DNA of 64,000 bases from NCBI GenBank assembly GCA_021324775.1, contig JAJPIM010000045.1:186001-250000 (forward strand), in the 5' to 3' direction. Both the position numbers and the translations under genes were made by a program. Source of the stretch: Gemmatimonadota bacterium. GTDB lineage: Bacteria; Gemmatimonadota; Gemmatimonadetes; Gemmatimonadales; Gemmatimonadaceae. How positions within the stretch are numbered: the stretch's first letter is position 1; every line of letters begins with the position of its first letter. Of the stretch, positions 1 through 8,343 are shown piece by piece. The notes beneath the pieces are model-generated. The model was not told the origin of the DNA. It made no database searches and saw only the letters and a list, made by a program, of their open reading frames with translations.

Positions 1-209
1 ACCGGCCCGCACCGGCGATCCATACGTTCTAACCCGGTTAGAAGACGGTACGCCGCGCTAAGCGCGACGGACCGCCTGTAACGGCGAGCGAGCCGCAGGT
101 GGATCTCTGATACCCCAGCTTGTTTGGAACGCTTCCGTACAGAAGCCGGGAAAGGATAGGGCTGCGCCATCTCCCCCCGCAAGAACAGGAAAATGAGACT
201 CCCCGCTAA

Positions 210-226
210 GCCCCCCTGCGGGGGGT
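210..226 (-). terminator. Possible terminator hairpin after DUF4126 gene
   Basis: A short GC hairpin (CCCCC, 3-4 nt loop, GGGGG) lies directly after the TGA of the minus-strand gene. It has no clear T-tract, so intrinsic termination is uncertain. The sequence from 1 to 209 shows no gene I can support. Confidence 0.3.
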
Positions 227-642
227 CAAAGAAGGAATGCGAGACTCGCCAGGGCGAGAGCCACTAGATCTTCGACCAGCGCGGCTCGAAGTGCACCGTA
301 CTGGTCAATGGCCCACATGCGCGTCCGATAGCCCGCGAAGGTGCCGGCCGCAGCCGCACAGGCGCCGACGATGGCACCCGCAAGCCTCGCCGTTTCCGAT
401 CCGCCCCCGGCCAACCAGCCGGCGAACGCACCGCTCGCAACTCGCGCGATCAGCGGGCCCGGCTTGGTTCGCGCCGGCGTCGCCGGCAGGAGGTCGATCA
501 CCCACTCACATGCCGCGAGCAGGCTTACGACGGCGCCCGCGACGACATGATGCCGGGCGAGCAGGATGGCGGCCGCGGGTGTCATGGTGCGCAGCCCGGC
601 GGAGAGTCCGAGGGCCGCTGCCACGACGAGAGCAACGATCAA
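226..642 (-). CDS. DUF4126-like small membrane protein
   Basis: This is a hydrophobic protein of about 138 residues with the segment GLRTMTPAAAI near its N-terminus, which resembles DUF4126 membrane proteins, and 3-4 predicted membrane helices ending in LALASLAFLL. Function is unknown. The frame is open upstream to 798, but that part is antisense-like arginine-rich sequence within ligD. I place the start at the TTG at 642, whose TTGA overlaps the ligD stop TGA and implies translational coupling. A GTG about 70 nt further upstream is the alternative. It is the last gene of a ku-ligD operon, so a link to end joining is possible but unproven. Confidence 0.6.
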   Translation of the reverse strand: MIVALVVAAALGLSAGLRTMTPAAAILLARHHVVAGAVVSLLAACEWVIDLLPATPARTKPGPLIARVASGAFAGWLAGGGSETARLAGAIVGACAAAAGTFAGYRTRMWAIDQYGALRAALVEDLVALALASLAFLL

Positions 643-2774
643 GGGGACCGCCCGGCCGCGTGTGATTTGACCATGGCGCGCAGGTCGTTGCCCCGGCGCA
701 TCGCCGCCACCCACAGTGCGCGCCGCCCGCTCAGCTCTGCCGGTGCCGTTTCGATCGTGAACGCGGCCGGCGACAGGCCATCGGTCACCTCCTCCCACCT
801 CAGGGGCATCGAAACCTGCGCGAGTGGGTGCGCTCGCGCCGCGAACACCCCCGCCACCGTCTTGCCCCGGATGTTCTGCAGATAGTCCACGTACACCTGG
901 CGCGCTCCCCGCTCGCGAACGCCCCGTGTGACGGTGGCGCCCGCGGGATACCGGTCCGCCACGGTCGTCGCGACGACCTGCGCCGCCAGCCGCGCCGCAT
1001 CCTCGCTCGTCCCCGGTGCCAGCGGGAGCATGATGTGGATGCCGGTCATCCCGGATGTCTTCGCAACTCCGTGCAGGCCGAGTTCATCGAGGACCTCCTT
1101 GACCCGGCGGGCCACGTCGATGACGCGGGGGAAAGACGCCGTCTTCCCCGGGTCGAGATCGATAATCGCATAGTCGGGGGTCGCGACGTGGCCGACGCGC
1201 GAATGCCAGGGATCGATCGAAATCGCGCCCAGCTGGATCGCGTATAGAACCGTGGCCAGGTCCCCGCCGATGAGGTGACGGATGACGTTGCCGCCTGCTT
1301 CGACATCCGCGGTGCGGACGCCGCGGGGCACGTGCTCTGGGGCCCGGTGCTGGTAGAAGCTCGGCCCCGTGATGCCGTTGGGAAACCGCCGCAGCACGAG
1401 CGGATGGTCGGCGATGGCGGGCAGCAGCCCGGGCGCCATCTGCACGTAGTAGCGCATCACATCGCCTTTCGTGTACGCCCGTGCGCTGCGGGTCTTCGGA
1501 AAAAACACCTTGTCGAGGTGCGAGAGGGCGAGTGTCGTCTCATCTCCGACGACGAGATTGCCCGCGCCCCCCGCTTCGTGCTCGATCGCGCTGAGCTGTT
1601 CGATGAGCCGCTGTCCGCCGCGGTCGCCGGCTCGGGCGCGCGCCGGGCGCTTCGCCTTCCCCGTCCGCTCGGCCGGCGCAGGCGCGCCGGGTTTCTGCAG
1701 GCTCTCCGCTTCGCGGTGCACGGCTACCGGCGGCTTGTCATCACGCAGCCCAAGATATACCGGGTGCCGCAGCTTGCCATCTGTGGTCCACTCGGTGAAA
1801 CGGACCTGCGCAACGAGCACGGGCTTCACCCAGTGCGCGGGTTCGTGTGTGCGCGGCACCGCACCATCGAAAGGCGACCGGGCAACCTCGAGCGCACGCA
1901 GCTTGGCCGAGACACGCCGCAACGCGTCCTGTGTGAAGCCGCCGCCGCAGAGGCCCGCGTACACGAGCCGGTGTCCGCGATAAAATCCCAGTAACAGCGC
2001 ACCCAGATATTCCCGCGACCGGCGCGGGTCCGTGTATCCGCCAATCACGAACTCCTGGGAGTGCTCCAGCTTGAGCTTGCGCCAGGCCTGAGATCGGCGG
2101 CCGGATTCGTACAGGCTGCCCGCGTCCTTCGCGATCACGCCTTCCCACCCCTCGGCGCGGGCGCGCTCGAGCAGCCGGGCCCCGTCGGTGGCGGTCACCA
2201 CCCGCTGGAGATACACGCTCCGAAAACGCGCCCGGCGCCAGAGCCGCCCGAGATCATCGTGCCGGGCGCGCCACGGAGTCCGCAGCAACACTTCCCTTCC
2301 GGCAACGAGCAGGTCGAACACCATCAGGGTGACGCCGGTGCCCGAGGCCGCCCGCCGGGCACTCACGACCTTTGTGCCAGCCTTCCGCGTCACCGCCCGA
2401 TCCGCCCGCCGCATCTCCGTGATCGCCTTGCCACGCTGCTGCAGATCCGAGAAGCGCCCGATCCCGCCGGCCGTACGCGCGACCAACTCTCCGTCGAGCA
2501 CCAGTGAATCGAGGTGTGACTGCTTCGCGAGCGCACGCACCGCGCCGGCCACCTCCGGAAAATCGCCGGTCCTGTCGATCGCGTTTCGCGAGAGGAGCCG
2601 GACGCCCGCCCCATTCACCACGGCCAGGATCCGGATGCCGTCGTATTTGGGCTCGAACACCCACCCCGCACCGCGTGGCATCTCGCTCGCGACGCTGGCG
2701 AGCATCGGATGGATCTCCGGGATGCGAGCCGGCGCGCCGCGCCCCGCAGCGGACCGCTGCTTCGGCGTCGCCAC
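639..2774 (-). CDS. ligD: ATP-dependent DNA ligase LigD (ligase + polymerase domains)
   Basis: This is the bacterial non-homologous end-joining ligase of 711 aa. The ligase domain comes first: motif I EPKYDGIR with nucleotidyl-accepting Lys43, then LDGELVA, then EGVIAK and WRKLK motifs, followed by an OB fold. The primase-polymerase domain follows from about residue 410: IDLDPG supplies the metal-binding DxD, then KTSGMTGIHI and YVDYLQN. No phosphoesterase (3'-processing) domain is present, so this is a two-domain Lig-Pol form; in Pseudomonas LigD the order is PE-Lig-Pol. The start is GTG, 6 nt after the ku stop, so the two are co-transcribed. In the known pathway Ku recruits LigD to double-strand breaks. 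Confidence 0.95.
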   Translation of the reverse strand: MATPKQRSAAGRGAPARIPEIHPMLASVASEMPRGAGWVFEPKYDGIRILAVVNGAGVRLLSRNAIDRTGDFPEVAGAVRALAKQSHLDSLVLDGELVARTAGGIGRFSDLQQRGKAITEMRRADRAVTRKAGTKVVSARRAASGTGVTLMVFDLLVAGREVLLRTPWRARHDDLGRLWRRARFRSVYLQRVVTATDGARLLERARAEGWEGVIAKDAGSLYESGRRSQAWRKLKLEHSQEFVIGGYTDPRRSREYLGALLLGFYRGHRLVYAGLCGGGFTQDALRRVSAKLRALEVARSPFDGAVPRTHEPAHWVKPVLVAQVRFTEWTTDGKLRHPVYLGLRDDKPPVAVHREAESLQKPGAPAPAERTGKAKRPARARAGDRGGQRLIEQLSAIEHEAGGAGNLVVGDETTLALSHLDKVFFPKTRSARAYTKGDVMRYYVQMAPGLLPAIADHPLVLRRFPNGITGPSFYQHRAPEHVPRGVRTADVEAGGNVIRHLIGGDLATVLYAIQLGAISIDPWHSRVGHVATPDYAIIDLDPGKTASFPRVIDVARRVKEVLDELGLHGVAKTSGMTGIHIMLPLAPGTSEDAARLAAQVVATTVADRYPAGATVTRGVRERGARQVYVDYLQNIRGKTVAGVFAARAHPLAQVSMPLRWEEVTDGLSPAAFTIETAPAELSGRRALWVAAMRRGNDLRAMVKSHAAGRSP

Positions 2775-2780
2775 CGGCGG

Positions 2781-3635
2781 CTAAGCCGAACGGCGGGCCG
2801 CCGGTTTTCGGGCCGCTCGCTTCGTCCTGCCAGTTGCCCTTCTCGCCCTGGATTTCGGCTGCCGCGCGAGACTCTCCTTCAGCCTGCTCATGAGGTCGAG
2901 CACTTTCGGCTCGGGGGACACCCCCTCGGGCGCCGCCGTGATCTTCTTGCCTTTGAGCTTCGCCTGTATCATCGCCGTCAGGTGGCGATAGTAGTCATCC
3001 GTGTACTTCTCCGGATTCCATTCCGCAGCCAGCGATTCGATGAGCTGGCGCGCCATGCGCATCTCCTGCGGTGTGACTTTCGCGCGCTGCGCCTTCGGAA
3101 ACTCGATATCGGACACGTCCACGAGTTCGTGCGCGAACCGCATCATCTCCAGCATCAGCGCATCACCCATCGGCTTGATCCCCGCCAGATGCTCCTTCTG
3201 GCGAAGCGTGAACTTCGCGATCCCCACGAGACCGGACTCGCGAATCGCATCCCGCAGGAGCGCGTAGGCCTTCTCGCCGTTCCGGTCAGGACGGAAATAA
3301 TACGGGGTGTCAAAGTATCGCGGATCGATGCTCGCTTCCTTGACGAAGTCGAGGATGTCGATCGTCTTCGAGGCTTCCGGCGCAGCGGCCTTGAGCTCCG
3401 CGGCCGTCAGGACGACGAACTTGTTCTTCGCATATTCGTAGCCTTTGACAATGTCACTCCACGGGACGACCGCATCGTCGGCGCTCGACACGCGCTCATA
3501 GCGGATCGGGGCCAGGTCCTTCTTGCGCAGTTGCCGGAAATGCACGGCGCCCTTGCCGGTGCGCACCGCCGGAAAGAGCTGGACGGGAATGTTGACGAGG
3601 CCAAACGAGATGGATCCCTTCCACAGCGCAGCCAT
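2781..3635 (-). CDS. ku: Ku, non-homologous end-joining protein
   Basis: This 284-aa protein is a bacterial Ku homologue that homodimerises as a ring on DNA ends. It begins MAALWKGSISFGLVNIPVQL, the hallmark Ku N-terminus, and carries the core beta-barrel region (PYYFRPDRNGEKAYALLRDA; AGIKPMGDALMLEMMRFAHE). A lysine/arginine-rich C-terminal tail (TKRAARKPAARRSA) probably contacts DNA. The frame stays open about 160 codons upstream, but that part is antisense to the CoA-transferase gene and unlike Ku, so the ATG at 3635 is chosen. It is directly upstream of ligD in the same operon. The 106-nt gap before it should hold the promoter; none is obvious. Confidence 0.95.
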   Translation of the reverse strand: MAALWKGSISFGLVNIPVQLFPAVRTGKGAVHFRQLRKKDLAPIRYERVSSADDAVVPWSDIVKGYEYAKNKFVVLTAAELKAAAPEASKTIDILDFVKEASIDPRYFDTPYYFRPDRNGEKAYALLRDAIRESGLVGIAKFTLRQKEHLAGIKPMGDALMLEMMRFAHELVDVSDIEFPKAQRAKVTPQEMRMARQLIESLAAEWNPEKYTDDYYRHLTAMIQAKLKGKKITAAPEGVSPEPKVLDLMSRLKESLARQPKSRARRATGRTKRAARKPAARRSA

Positions 3636-3741
3636 GACGGACCTCGAAGCGAATGTCGCGAGTGATCGCGAGCTGACTAGGTGCTTGGTCCGATCGACGC
3701 ACGATCCGTTCCGGCGCTTGGCGGGCCGGGCGAATGCCCGC

Positions 3742-4647
3742 TCACCCGGCGCCCGCACCAGGCGAGCGGACGGCGACGATCGGCAGGTCGTGCTGGACGG
3801 CCCAGACTTCCCAATAGTCCATCGTGTTGCCAAGGAAATGCGATTCGAGCGCATCGCGGTCCCGTTGCGGGTCGCCATTCGGGAAATTGGATGGAGCCGG
3901 ACTACTGGCCAGCCCCGCGGCGCGGCGCATCGCGGACCAACTGTTCGGTTCGAGCGCGGCGACCGCCATCCACCCGTCGCGAGCGCGATAGAGGCCATAG
4001 CCTGGCAGACCGCCGCCAAACAGCGATCCCGGCGTCGTGACGCCGCGCCGAACGGGCTCATTGAACTGGCCGGCCACCTCGGCCAGCGAGACTTCGGCGT
4101 AGCCCGCGCCGCCACCGCGTTCCCGCGCCATCAGGAGAGCGAGACTCGCACTGACCGACCGCTCCGCGCCGGCGAAATCCGCCAGCAGAACAGCAGGCAT
4201 GTGCGGAGGTGCCACGAGTCCCGCCGCCGCCTGGTAGGTCAGATCGTGCCCCGGACGGTTGGCATCGGGAGACGCCGACCCCACGATCGCGACGTAGCAC
4301 AGCCGGGGAAACCGCTCGTGCACGCGCGCCCAACCGAGTCCGAGCCGATCGAGCGACGACGGCCTGGATGATGTGAGCAAGAGGTCGGCTCCATCCAGGA
4401 ACTCCTCGAACGCCGGCCGGCTCTTCGCATCCTTGAGATCGAGGCGTACGACGCGCTGCCCCTCGGCCAGAGCCTCGTACCACGACGGATGGTATGCCGC
4501 GAATGGATCGCCGCCCGGCGGCTCGATCTTCACGACGCCCGCACCGAACGCCATGAGCTGCCGGACCGCCAACGGTCCGGGAAGGTGCGCGGCGAGTGAT
4601 ACGACGCGGAAACCGTCAAGCGCCTGTCTCGTACTTCCGGTCGGCAT
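3742..4647 (-). CDS. CaiB/BaiF-type CoA transferase, AMACR-like, short
   Basis: This 301-aa member of the CaiB/BaiF class III CoA-transferase family has LMAFGAGVVKIEPPGGDPFA in its N-terminal Rossmann-like part. It also has RPGHDLTYQAAAGL, which aligns with the catalytic Asp region (GHDINY) of alpha-methylacyl-CoA racemase, and a following LLADFAG. It therefore looks closer to AMACR than to carnitine CoA transferases. Family members are usually 360-420 aa; this one ends soon after PIVAVRSPGAGAG, so the C-terminal domain is short. Start ATG at 4647. It lies between ku and the divergent polymerase gene with no obvious functional tie. Confidence 0.8.
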   Translation of the reverse strand: MPTGSTRQALDGFRVVSLAAHLPGPLAVRQLMAFGAGVVKIEPPGGDPFAAYHPSWYEALAEGQRVVRLDLKDAKSRPAFEEFLDGADLLLTSSRPSSLDRLGLGWARVHERFPRLCYVAIVGSASPDANRPGHDLTYQAAAGLVAPPHMPAVLLADFAGAERSVSASLALLMARERGGGAGYAEVSLAEVAGQFNEPVRRGVTTPGSLFGGGLPGYGLYRARDGWMAVAALEPNSWSAMRRAAGLASSPAPSNFPNGDPQRDRDALESHFLGNTMDYWEVWAVQHDLPIVAVRSPGAGAG

Positions 4648-4715
4648 GCGACTGATGAATCCGTTTGGGAATTGGCACGATGGAGCACGGGCGATCGTCA
4701 CCGCCGGCGCGACCA

Positions 4716-4722
4716 TATTATA
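4716..4722. promoter_or_regulatory. Possible bidirectional -10 region
   Basis: The divergent gap between the CoA transferase and the family B polymerase holds a TATTATA stretch. It reads as a perfect TATAAT on the minus strand and TATTAT on the plus strand. I could not find a convincing -35 at 16-18 nt in either direction, so this is tentative. Confidence 0.35.
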
Positions 4723-4745
4723 CGCTCCTTGCGACTGATCGCCGA

Positions 4746-7208
4746 ATGACATCCGCGACCGACTTGGTGCGAGACGAATGGTTGTGGGGATGGGACCCCA
4801 CTCCCGGCATCGTCTCGGTCTACGCCTCCCAGGACGGGAGGGCGTCGGTCTGGCGCCGTCTCGCCGAGACGGACGCGCTGGTGCGTGAGGAGGAGCGGTT
4901 TCGCCCCTGGCTCCTCGTCGCGCATCTCCGCGATCTCGCTCTCCTCGGCGCACGGCTCGCCCCGGACGACGCGCCCCGCCACCGCAATGATCCGTTGGTT
5001 CGGCACCGCGAGCTGTCCGGCTCCGGCGCATTGCGGCATTTCGTGAGCGCGCGCGATGGGCGGAGGCTCGTGGCCGCGCTGCTGGATGGCGCGTCACGAC
5101 GCCTGCAGACACCACTGCGCCATCTCAGCCAGTTGCAACGGCTCGAACCAGGCACGGTGCTCGCGCTGCCGCCTGAGGAGCAATACCTCGTCGCCACCGG
5201 CCGCACGTACTTTCAGGATCTGGCGTTCGACCAGGTGCATCGCCTGCAGTTCGACCTGGAGACAACGGGCCTCGACGCGCGCCGCGACCGGATCTTCATG
5301 GTCTCGATCCGCTATCACACGGGCGAGACTGCAGTGCTCGAGGCACGGGATGACGGTGACGCCGGCGAAGCGGATCTCATCCGGACGCTGGTGGCGCGTG
5401 TCGGCGACGCGGATCCCGATGTGATCGAGAACCACAACCTTCACGGCTTCGATCTCCCCTTCCTCGACCGCCGTGCCCGTATTCTCGGTGTTCCCATCTC
5501 ACTCGGACGGGCTGGCGGCCCGGGACTGCGCATGCGCGCGGCGCGCCACGGCGTGTCCGAGAGCGACCGGCCGGATTGGAGCGATCCGGGTTCCCGGCAA
5601 CGGCGCGTCCGCTTCGTCGCGCCGGGCCGTGAGTTGATCGATACGCTCGACGCGGTCCGCCGCTACGACTTCTCGACACGTGAGCTGCCCGGGCACGGCC
5701 TCAAGGCCGTCGCGAAGCATCTGGGCATCGCGCGCGCCGGGCGCGTCTACATCCCGGGGAGCGAGATCTACACCACCTATCGCGCTGAACCGGATCGCGT
5801 TCGCCGGTACGCCACCGATGACGTGGAGGAAGTCGCCGCCCTGTCCCGGATGCTCGGCGGCGCGGCGTATGCCCTGGCGCGCATGGTGCCGCGGCGCTAC
5901 GAGCGGCTCGCCGATGCGGGCCCGGCGACCGGTGTCATCGACCCGTTGCTCGTGCGGGCCTATCTGCGGGCCGGCGCGGCGCTTCCTGCCCACGAACAGG
6001 GCGACGGCACGCCGCACAGCGGAGCGGCCCTGCACCTGTTCGCGTCGGGCGCCGCGCACCGGGTGGTCAAGGCCGACGTCGCGAGTCTCTATCCCTCATT
6101 GATGCGGGTGTATCGCATTGGGCCGGCGCGAGACCGGTTGGGCGTGCTGCTCGCACTCGTGGACCGTCTCGTCGAGCGCCGTCTACTGGCCAAAGCCAAC
6201 GCTCGCACGGCGGCGCCCGGGTCCGCGGAGCAGCACACAGAAGAGGCGACGTCGGCCGCCCTCAAGATCGTGGTCAACTCCGCCTACGGTTACATGGCCG
6301 CGGGCGGCCTCACCCGGTTCGCGGACGTCCACGCCGCCAACGAGGTGACCCGCCGAGGGCGCGAGGTGCTCGCTCTCATGTGCCGCGAACTCGCGGCACG
6401 CGGCGTCACGCTGATCGAGGCGGACACCGACGGCGTCTATTTCGCGGTGCCGGAGAATTGGACGGAGGCGGACGAGCGACGGGTCGTCGGTGAAGTTGCT
6501 ATGCTGCTTCCACGTCTCGTGCAGCTCGAGTTCGAGGGCCGCTACGCGGCGATGCTGTCGCACGAGCCGAAGAACTACGCGCTCCTGGGCTACGACGGCA
6601 CCCTGCTCCTTCGTGGCGTCGCATTCCGGTCGAGCCGTGCGGAGCCGTTTGGCGAGGCGTTTCTCCGGCGTGCCATCCGGCGCGCCTTGCTCGGCGATAC
6701 TGCCGGTGTCCGCGAGATATACCTGGCGACGATCGACGCGCTGCGCAATCGAACGCTGCCCACTCATGACGTCTCGTCGCTGGTGCGCCTCACAAAGTCG
6801 CCGGAGGCATACCAGACCGCACGGGCCACCCGGCGCGAGCTGCCGTACGAGGCACTCCTGGCTGCGGGCCGGGAGCAGTGGGAGTCCGGCGACCGGATCC
6901 GCGTCTACCGGAAACGCAACGGCGAGGCCGGGCTGGTGAGCGGCCTCGTCGCGCCCGGCGACGATATGGGGGCGGCGGCGGATCCGCGCGACTACGACGC
7001 CGAGTTCTACGTCAGACTCCTGCGCACGACATACGCCGAGCGGCTTGCGCGGGCCTTCGGCCCCGAGGATTTCGCCACGCTGTTCGCGGATGCCGATCAA
7101 TACCCGCTGTTCGCCTATCCGCTGGAGTCGATCCACACGGTGCTCGCGCCCACTGGAGCATCACTCACAAACTGGGACGAATCGCTCGAGCCGGCGCAGG
7201 GCGGCTAG
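4746..7208 (+). CDS. Family B DNA polymerase with 3'-5' exonuclease
   Basis: This 820-aa replicative/repair-type family B polymerase has complete active sites. Exonuclease: Exo I FDLETTG (Asp170, Glu172), Exo II NHNLHGFD, Exo III YATDD. Polymerase: motif A KADVASLYPSLM (Asp444), motif B KIVVNSAYGYM, motif C EADTDGVYF (Asp560, Asp562). The spacing between motifs A and B is only about 60 residues, shorter than in archaeal or E. coli Pol II enzymes, which suggests trimmed fingers. The start ATG at 4746 is chosen because the longer frame runs through the divergent promoter region. It sits next to ku-ligD on the opposite strand, consistent with a repair role (inference). Confidence 0.92.
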   Translation: MTSATDLVRDEWLWGWDPTPGIVSVYASQDGRASVWRRLAETDALVREEERFRPWLLVAHLRDLALLGARLAPDDAPRHRNDPLVRHRELSGSGALRHFVSARDGRRLVAALLDGASRRLQTPLRHLSQLQRLEPGTVLALPPEEQYLVATGRTYFQDLAFDQVHRLQFDLETTGLDARRDRIFMVSIRYHTGETAVLEARDDGDAGEADLIRTLVARVGDADPDVIENHNLHGFDLPFLDRRARILGVPISLGRAGGPGLRMRAARHGVSESDRPDWSDPGSRQRRVRFVAPGRELIDTLDAVRRYDFSTRELPGHGLKAVAKHLGIARAGRVYIPGSEIYTTYRAEPDRVRRYATDDVEEVAALSRMLGGAAYALARMVPRRYERLADAGPATGVIDPLLVRAYLRAGAALPAHEQGDGTPHSGAALHLFASGAAHRVVKADVASLYPSLMRVYRIGPARDRLGVLLALVDRLVERRLLAKANARTAAPGSAEQHTEEATSAALKIVVNSAYGYMAAGGLTRFADVHAANEVTRRGREVLALMCRELAARGVTLIEADTDGVYFAVPENWTEADERRVVGEVAMLLPRLVQLEFEGRYAAMLSHEPKNYALLGYDGTLLLRGVAFRSSRAEPFGEAFLRRAIRRALLGDTAGVREIYLATIDALRNRTLPTHDVSSLVRLTKSPEAYQTARATRRELPYEALLAAGREQWESGDRIRVYRKRNGEAGLVSGLVAPGDDMGAAADPRDYDAEFYVRLLRTTYAERLARAFGPEDFATLFADADQYPLFAYPLESIHTVLAPTGASLTNWDESLEPAQGG

Positions 7209-7327
7209 CGGCGCGTCTCCACCGGCGCTCGCCGCGCTGGCGACGGATGCGCGCACTCTCTAGCATTCGCCTGAATGCCACGAGTCCTCGAGATGGTCCG
7301 GCTGCGCCGGTGCAACCGGCGGGCAGC

Positions 7328-8338
7328 ATGACTGGCCCTGCGGCAGGCGGCGGCGCCCCGGACTACGCGGAGGCGCGCGCACGGCTGGCACGCATCCCGT
7401 CAGTCGCGTTGCTCGATGGCCCGACGCCCGTAATGGAGATGCCGAGGCTGCGGGCCGCGCTCGGAGGCGGACCGCGGCTCATCGTCAAGCGGGACGACGC
7501 GATCCCCTTCGGCTTCGGGGGCAACAAGGTCCGCAAGCTCGAGCTCGCGGGAGCCGCCGCGGTGGCGGCTGGTGCCGACACCCTCGTCACGGTCGGCGGG
7601 ATCCAGTCGAATCACGCGCGCGCAACCGCCGCCACGGCGGTGTGGCTCGGACTCCGCTGCCTCATCATCGCCAACGGCCAGCGCCCGGAGAGACTCACCG
7701 GCAACGCCCTCCTCAACGATCTGCTAGGCGCCGACATCGAGTACATCGCGACGCGCGACGAGCGTGAGCCGGCGATGCGCGCCGCGTTGGAGCGCTTGCG
7801 GCACGATGGGCGCGCTCCGTTCGAGGTGCCTCTCGGAACGTCCACGCCACTCGGCGCGCTTGGCTTCGCGAGAGCCATCGGCGAGCTCATCGCGCAGGGT
7901 AGGGTCCCCGATGTGATCGTTCATGCCTCGTCGTCCGGCGGAACACAGGCGGGCATTGTCGCCGGGTGCACCCTGTACGGCCTGTCGACCCGTGTCATCG
8001 GAGTGAGCGCGGACGACCCGGCTGCGTCGATCCAGTCGAAGATCCGGAGCATCATCGCCGGTGCCGGAGCTCTCCTCGGTCTCGATGGCGAAGCGTTCGC
8101 GGACGCGGGGCCGATCGTGGTGGACGATGGGTTCATCGGCGGCGGATACGGCGTGGCCAGCCCGGCGTCCCGCGAAGCGCAGCGCCTCGTCGCACGCACC
8201 GAGGCCCTGTTTGTCGATCACGCATACACGGCCAAGGCTCTGGCCGCACTGATCGCCGGGGTGCGCGGCGGCCGCTTCCGCGACACCGAGACGGTGCTGT
8301 TCTGGCACACGGGCGGCCAGGCCGGCCTTCTCGCCTGA
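7328..8338 (+). CDS. PLP-dependent D-cysteine desulfhydrase / ACC deaminase family enzyme
   Basis: This 336-aa fold-type II PLP enzyme carries VKRDD...FGFGGNKVRKLE, which holds the PLP-binding lysine, and VTVGGIQSNHARATAA, the Ser/Asn-His region of the ACC deaminase/D-cysteine desulfhydrase family. These enzymes release ammonia (with sulfide or an alpha-keto acid) from small amino acids, and sequence alone does not fix the substrate. I use the ATG at 7328; an in-frame ATG at 7247 would add 27 low-complexity residues. An amino-acid permease gene follows 5 nt downstream, which suggests uptake and deamination of an amino acid. Confidence 0.85.
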   Translation: MTGPAAGGGAPDYAEARARLARIPSVALLDGPTPVMEMPRLRAALGGGPRLIVKRDDAIPFGFGGNKVRKLELAGAAAVAAGADTLVTVGGIQSNHARATAATAVWLGLRCLIIANGQRPERLTGNALLNDLLGADIEYIATRDEREPAMRAALERLRHDGRAPFEVPLGTSTPLGALGFARAIGELIAQGRVPDVIVHASSSGGTQAGIVAGCTLYGLSTRVIGVSADDPAASIQSKIRSIIAGAGALLGLDGEAFADAGPIVVDDGFIGGGYGVASPASREAQRLVARTEALFVDHAYTAKALAALIAGVRGGRFRDTETVLFWHTGGQAGLLA

Positions 8339-8343
8339 CGGTC

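Noticed and set aside
1-225. Possible RNA gene at the left edge
   Set aside because: No cloverleaf or known RNA motif could be assembled; only a short hairpin next to the DUF4126 stop.
3636-4115. Possible 160-residue N-terminal extension of Ku
   Set aside because: The sequence is antisense to the CoA transferase and unlike Ku; MAALWKGSISFGL at 3635 is the conserved N-terminus.
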